Assembly: GCF_051014685.1 (NCBI RefSeq)
Contig: NC_135055.1
Location: 11,892,001-11,956,000, forward strand
Reading direction: 5' to 3'
DNA from: Ptiloglossa arizonensis
Lineage: Eukaryota > Arthropoda > Insecta > Hymenoptera > Colletidae
DNA length: 64,000 nucleotides
The notes under the pieces are model-generated. The model had not been told where the DNA came from. It made no database searches and saw only the letters and a list, made by a program, of their open reading frames with translations. Position 1 is the stretch's first letter. Each line of letters opens with the position of its first letter. Below are positions 62,301 to 64,000 of this stretch, one piece after another. Position numbers and translations under genes: made by a program.

Positions 62301-63182
62301 TTATGCAGATATAATTTTATTTAATGTACGTTTTAAATATGGCCTAAATCTTTTTATCTTCAAATCGAAATATTTAAGAGTTTGCGTTTTAATTACTTTA
62401 ATAACATTGGTAGTTTATGTCCCAATAATGTTATGTCTTTGTAGTTTTAAGACTCTTTAATTTGTTTTACCTATTAGTATAATAAATATTATTAAAAAGT
62501 AACATGTTTTCATTGGCTATAAATGGATTCAGGTCACTTTTAAAATAAACGACTCATGTACGTTTGTTATTTTATTGTTCTTATTTATATTTATAGCTTC
62601 TGTAAAACAATGTAGTTTGTGTAAAGAAGTTATTACGGTAATAGATGAAATTTTGGGAAATCAAAAAGTTGATAATTCTATCAAAAAGGTAGTATCCAAA
62701 GTATGTAAACATGTACCTGCAAGTCAACAAAGCGAGGTAGTATAATTAATCGGCAATGTTTTATTATTTGTCTACTCTATTTAATAATTATTTAATATTG
62801 TAATATTTAATCACTTTTAGTGCCAGGATATGATAGATTATTATGGGCAGAGCATAATTAACCTTTTTACACAATCTATTAAGTCAAATAAGATATGTGG
62901 TAAAATAGGTCTTTGTGCAACTGAAGATTATTCAACAGTATCTTTGGACGGCTCACGAATTAAACGATCCTACGAGGAAAACCGTATTAAGCACTGTACA
63001 TGGGGACCTGCTTACGTGTGTTCGACTAACGAAACAGCTCTTGAATGTAAAGTGAGTAAACATAATTTAAGTTTATTGCATATGATTTTCAGAATATATA
63101 CATCACTTAATGAACTTCTTGTTTTAAGGCTGTTGAACATTGCAAGCAAAACGTGTGGAAAGCTGATTTTGCTCCACCTTAG
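51003..63182 (+). CDS. Sap-r: Prosaposin (saposin precursor) with a massively expanded saposin-B array
   Basis: Whole gene from ATG to TAG, 28 recognisable exons with GT..AG borders that keep one reading frame. Order of parts: signal peptide, N-terminal saposin-A domain (CTWGPSYWC motif), five saposin-B domains, a decayed saposin-B exon 11, thirteen near-identical saposin-B exons, one diverged saposin-B exon, one split saposin-B domain, C-terminal saposin-A domain (CTWGPAYVC, then KADFAPP and stop). Skipping exon 11 gives 6615 nt and 2204 residues with 20 saposin-B domains. Including it ends the protein at residue 714. Saposin-B domains carry the family's six cysteines (CxxC, C, C, C, C). Known family role: the precursor goes to the lysosome or is secreted and is cut into saposins that present sphingolipids to hydrolases. 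Vertebrate prosaposin has four saposin-B domains and Drosophila Sap-r has about eight, so this length is exceptional. Identity is very sure; the exact splice set is inferred from sequence only. Confidence 0.96.
51683..51758 (+). CDS. Sap-r: Prosaposin exon 2 (saposin-A domain, first part)
   Basis: Acceptor TCGGTTTCAG, donor AAA|GTAAGT. Encodes the signal peptide end and the first half of the N-terminal saposin-A domain, with the motif KCTWGPSYWC typical of saposin-A ends of prosaposins. Ends in phase 2. Confidence 0.92.
51950..52304 (+). CDS. Sap-r: Prosaposin exon 3 (saposin-A end plus saposin-B domain 1)
   Basis: Acceptor ATGAAACAG, donor AAG|GTAAAT. Completes saposin-A (AAECNATKHC) and then encodes a full saposin-B domain with CNVC near the start, SCK and KEC in the middle, and VVCSVAGLC at the end. 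N-glycosylation sequons NAT and NQT are present. Ends in phase 0. Confidence 0.93.
52712..53017 (+). CDS. Sap-r: Prosaposin exon 4 (saposin-B domain 2)
   Basis: Acceptor TATGCTTTAG, donor GAG|GTATGT, 102 codons, phase 0 at both ends. One complete saposin-B domain: ECTKC, NMC, DAC, NICHLSGQC. The sequons NNT and NTS lie between the first two helices, the usual glycan position in saposins. Confidence 0.93.
53102..53290 (+). CDS. Sap-r: Prosaposin exon 5 (saposin-B domain 3, first half)
   Basis: Acceptor ACATTTTAG, donor GAA|GTAAGC, 63 codons. Begins with a linker and encodes PCKLC to GLC of the third saposin-B domain, with the sequon NTT. The domain is cut just before its fourth cysteine. Confidence 0.92.
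53394..53513 (+). CDS. Sap-r: Prosaposin exon 6 (saposin-B domain 3, second half)
   Basis: Starts with TGC-class codon TGT for the fourth cysteine (CATIVDEYY) and ends with VCQMSGIC. Donor CAG|GTGTAT. The preceding intron carries an (AT)n tract at about 53338-53390 right before the acceptor. Confidence 0.92.
53598..53861 (+). CDS. Sap-r: Prosaposin exon 7 (linker and start of saposin-B domain 4)
   Basis: Acceptor TTATATAG, donor GAG|GTAAGA, 88 codons. A charged lysine/glutamate-rich linker of about 60 residues precedes GECALCEYV, the first CxxC of domain 4. This domain has no N-glycosylation sequon. Confidence 0.92.
53962..54096 (+). CDS. Sap-r: Prosaposin exon 8 (saposin-B domain 4, middle)
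   Basis: Acceptor TTGTACAG, donor CAA|GTCAGT, 45 codons. Encodes KVCKELP and GECTEFIDTYGDA, the third and fourth cysteine helices. The FIDTYGDAI stretch resembles the array copies (MIDEHGDAI), so domain 4 is among the closer relatives of the array. Confidence 0.91.
54172..54336 (+). CDS. Sap-r: Prosaposin exon 9 (end of domain 4, start of domain 5)
   Basis: Acceptor AATTCTAG, donor GAG|GTTACA (weak donor), 55 codons. Encodes VCPMLHLC closing domain 4, a short linker, and NCPLCLLA opening domain 5, with the sequon NKT. Confidence 0.88.
54422..54638 (+). CDS. Sap-r: Prosaposin exon 10 (saposin-B domain 5, second half)
   Basis: Acceptor ATATTACAG, donor TTT|GTATGT. Encodes KLCSHL, RECTDL and VCVYLKLC of domain 5 and ends in phase 1. 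The phase-1 end matches the start of exon 11 and of every array exon, so exon 11 can be skipped without a frame change. Confidence 0.9.
54763..55071 (+). pseudogene. Sap-r: Prosaposin exon 11: decayed saposin-B exon with in-frame stop
   Basis: This 309-base phase 1-1 exon has good borders (acceptor TCTCCCTTTAG, donor AGAG|GTATTA) and clear similarity to the array exons, but it has decayed. The fourth cysteine is tyrosine (RSYNKF against RPCNKM), and where array copies encode the sixth cysteine it reads CAC TAA, a stop at 55041-55043. It can act as a skipped pseudoexon, or as an alternative last exon giving a 714-residue short form without the array. Sequence alone cannot decide. Confidence 0.8.
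55270..55578 (+). CDS. Sap-r: Prosaposin exon 12 (array copy 1)
   Basis: Six-cysteine saposin-B domain. It is the most distinct copy within the array: NVMPKAV with AISLC and TASFE near the end, and EEGIK at the start. As the edge copy it probably exchanges less often with the others. Confidence 0.93.
55777..56085 (+). CDS. Sap-r: Prosaposin exon 13 (array copy 2, type A)
   Basis: Type A: VEGAV, NLLLQNVLP, TVPVQ. Private changes are VTEVVPEP and EEGIQ. Confidence 0.93.
56284..56592 (+). CDS. Sap-r: Prosaposin exon 14 (array copy 3, type A)
   Basis: Type A with EKGIK. The following intron starts with a variant reading RLIAYLL in frame, shared only with copy 7. First member of the duplicated four-copy block. 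Confidence 0.93.
56791..57099 (+). CDS. Sap-r: Prosaposin exon 15 (array copy 4, type B)
   Basis: Type B: EKGIK, VEDAV, KLLLENVVP, TASVE. Same protein as copies 6, 8 and 10. Confidence 0.93.
57298..57606 (+). CDS. Sap-r: Prosaposin exon 16 (array copy 5, type A)
   Basis: Type A with EEGIK. Same protein as copies 9 and 12. Confidence 0.93.
57805..58113 (+). CDS. Sap-r: Prosaposin exon 17 (array copy 6, type B)
   Basis: Type B, identical in protein to copies 4, 8 and 10. Last member of the first four-copy block. Confidence 0.93.
58312..58620 (+). CDS. Sap-r: Prosaposin exon 18 (array copy 7, type A)
   Basis: Type A with EKGIK, the same as copy 3 including the ACGGTACC silent variant. Starts the second four-copy block. 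Confidence 0.93.
58819..59127 (+). CDS. Sap-r: Prosaposin exon 19 (array copy 8, type B)
   Basis: Type B, the same as copy 4. Confidence 0.93.
59326..59634 (+). CDS. Sap-r: Prosaposin exon 20 (array copy 9, type A)
   Basis: Type A with EEGIK, the same as copy 5. Confidence 0.93.
59833..60141 (+). CDS. Sap-r: Prosaposin exon 21 (array copy 10, type B)
   Basis: Type B, the same as copy 6. Ends the second four-copy block. Confidence 0.93.
60340..60648 (+). CDS. Sap-r: Prosaposin exon 22 (array copy 11, type A, chimeric tail)
   Basis: Exon is type A with one private change (RSKDK against RRKDK). The intron just after it switches to the type B sequence (CFNSYSL reading), so this unit is a recombinant of A and B. 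Confidence 0.93.
60847..61155 (+). CDS. Sap-r: Prosaposin exon 23 (array copy 12, type A)
   Basis: Type A with EEGIK, the same protein as copies 5 and 9, with a silent GGAACC variant. Confidence 0.93.
61354..61662 (+). CDS. Sap-r: Prosaposin exon 24 (array copy 13, type B-like)
   Basis: Mixed copy: EEGIK as in type A, then VEDAV, KLLLENVMP and TASVE as in type B, plus a private TNRRKDK. Last array unit; the sequence after it diverges within about 50 bases. Confidence 0.93.
61768..61915 (+). pseudogene. Relic of a deleted array unit
   Basis: Between copy 13 and exon 25 lies GCGGAATTACAAGGTATTTC, matching the last bases of an array exon plus its donor. It is followed by intron-like sequence including a diverged form of the TTAGTCAGTCATGG stretch. 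The exon body before it is missing. It looks like an array unit that lost its exon, leaving the intron fused into the present intron 24. Confidence 0.6.
61979..62287 (+). CDS. Sap-r: Prosaposin exon 25 (diverged relative of the array)
   Basis: Also 309 bases, phase 1-1, with all six cysteines (TCSVC, HVC, RSC, EVC, RFC). Shares the array pattern DTMASKESI, LGTDRARRRVE and FIDKHSDAI but differs at many sites. Probably an older copy from the same exon family that escaped homogenisation. Donor AAAG|GTATTTC. Confidence 0.93.
62597..62736 (+). CDS. Sap-r: Prosaposin exon 26 (last saposin-B domain, first half)
   Basis: Acceptor TTTATAG, donor GAG|GTAGTA. Encodes VKQCSLCKEV to KVCKHVP of the final saposin-B domain and ends in phase 0 just before the fourth cysteine, the same cut point as domain 3. 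Confidence 0.9.
62821..63051 (+). CDS. Sap-r: Prosaposin exon 27 (last saposin-B half plus saposin-A start)
   Basis: Acceptor CACTTTTAG, donor AAA|GTGAGT, 77 codons. Starts with the fourth cysteine (CQDMIDYYG), ends the domain with ICGKIGLC, then a basic linker (RIKRSYEENRIK) and the C-terminal saposin-A motif CTWGPAYVC with the sequon NET. Confidence 0.93.
63129..63182 (+). CDS. Sap-r: Prosaposin exon 28 (C-terminus)
   Basis: Acceptor TTTTAAG, then AVEHCKQNVWKADFAPP and TAG. Completes the C-terminal saposin-A domain, which in prosaposins is needed for sorting of the precursor. Confidence 0.92.
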   Translation, partial: AVEHCKQNVWKADFAPP

Positions 63183-63227
63183 CAAATTACTTTCAGCAAG
63201 GCAAAACCTAATGTTTAATTTTGTAAT

Positions 63228-63238
63228 AATAAAATAAA
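63228..63238 (+). terminator. Prosaposin polyadenylation signals
   Basis: Two overlapping AATAAA hexamers, at 63228 and 63233, begin 46 bases after the stop codon. Confidence 0.7.
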
Positions 63239-64000
63239 TGGAATTACTCCTTAATACGAAGTTTTTGCACTTTAAAGTGTTTAATTATAAGATTTTCATA
63301 TTTCTTCAAAATATTATGTTGAATATTATTAGGAACCTAATATTAATTTGTAATGTAATAATGCACTGTTCTTGTATGATATAAAAATGTGATGCCTCTA
63401 TCAAACTCTTCCAAAATAATATTTAACAGAAGATTAGAAATAGAATATTATATATGCTACTTTAGAAATACAGATAAAATTAAGCTTTTTGCACTATTAC
63501 AATAACATTGCTATTCACCGTGTTAAAGTAAGTACTTTGTAATAATTGCTGTATGTATAAAATCTATAAAATTGAAAATATAACTGCATATCCTATATGT
63601 GTATATAGTGAATAAAACTTCGAAAACTGCAGATATCTATTCAGAACGTTACAATCATTGTGTTGCGAGAACTTTATTCTACAATTAAACAGGGCTATCT
63701 TTACGTAGAAATTAACGATACGTTGTATCAGTTATTCTCAACCAGAAAGAATAAAAGAAGAAAAATAAAGAAAATACGATTATCGTATCTGAGTTTTCAG
63801 TTTAATTTCTTACAGACTGATCCGCCTTGTTAGCAAGAGATGTAGCAAATATTCGAGCAGTGATGAACAAAATTGTACTCGAAATGTAGATAATAAAACA
63901 AAATACCGTATAGAGATTTAGTTGCAATGTTTATTTGATAGAAAAATCATTAAAATAAGCTTTTATTATTTAACGTAACATAAAATTCTATTTTATATTT
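63239..64000. other. Downstream of prosaposin, no gene seen
   Basis: AT-rich sequence without reading frame, RNA gene or recognised element. Confidence 0.5.

Noticed and set aside
1..64000. CRISPR array, prophage or bacterial operon
   Set aside because: No short direct repeats with equal unique spacers, no Shine-Dalgarno-led gene rows; introns and a eukaryotic tRNA gene are present.

Overview
The window reads as nuclear DNA of an insect, most probably a hymenopteran. It is AT-rich overall but CpG-rich, has compact introns with GT..AG borders, many short tandem repeats, and small mariner-like MITEs flanked by TA. No bacterial, viral or CRISPR architecture was seen. The hymenopteran assignment is an inference from base composition and repeat style, not from a database match.

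Layout. From 1 to about 20.8 kb no gene could be supported. This part holds minisatellites (57-bp unit at 250-600, 45-bp palindromic unit at 1780-2480, 110-bp unit at 7126-7620, 133-bp unit at 9381-10130, 38-bp unit at 12105-12300), MITE copies, and GC-richer islands that may be regulatory. On the minus strand at 22397-20903 three short exons join in phase into a 182-residue protein that resembles CFAP276 (C1orf194), an axonemal microtubule inner protein. From 22.4 to 49.3 kb the window is gene-poor: duplicated segments, palindromic TE remnants, a transposon with long inverted arms (44.18-45.45 kb), GC-rich candidate conserved noncoding islands, and one weak candidate exon at 40.7 kb. A tRNA-Val(AAC) gene lies on the minus strand at 49376-49305.

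The main content is a prosaposin (Saposin-related) gene on the plus strand, 51003-63182. It has a signal peptide, an N-terminal saposin-A domain, five ordinary saposin-B domains (exons 3-10), a decayed saposin-B exon carrying a stop codon (exon 11), thirteen near-identical saposin-B exons in an exact 507-bp tandem array (exons 12-24), a diverged relative of the array (exon 25), a last ordinary saposin-B domain (exons 26-27) and a C-terminal saposin-A domain ending in a stop and polyA signals. If exon 11 is skipped, which phase permits, the reading frame runs for 2204 residues with 20 saposin-B domains. If it is included, translation stops after 714 residues. Array copies fall into two alternating types, and a block of four copies (2028 bp) is itself duplicated, which points to recent unequal exchange.

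How the genes work together: prosaposin is a lysosomal/secreted precursor cut into small lipid-binding saposins that help hydrolases reach sphingolipids. Its upstream region carries a TCACGTGAC (CLEAR-like) box, as expected of a lysosomal gene. The CFAP276-like gene is unrelated in function, and the tRNA is independent.
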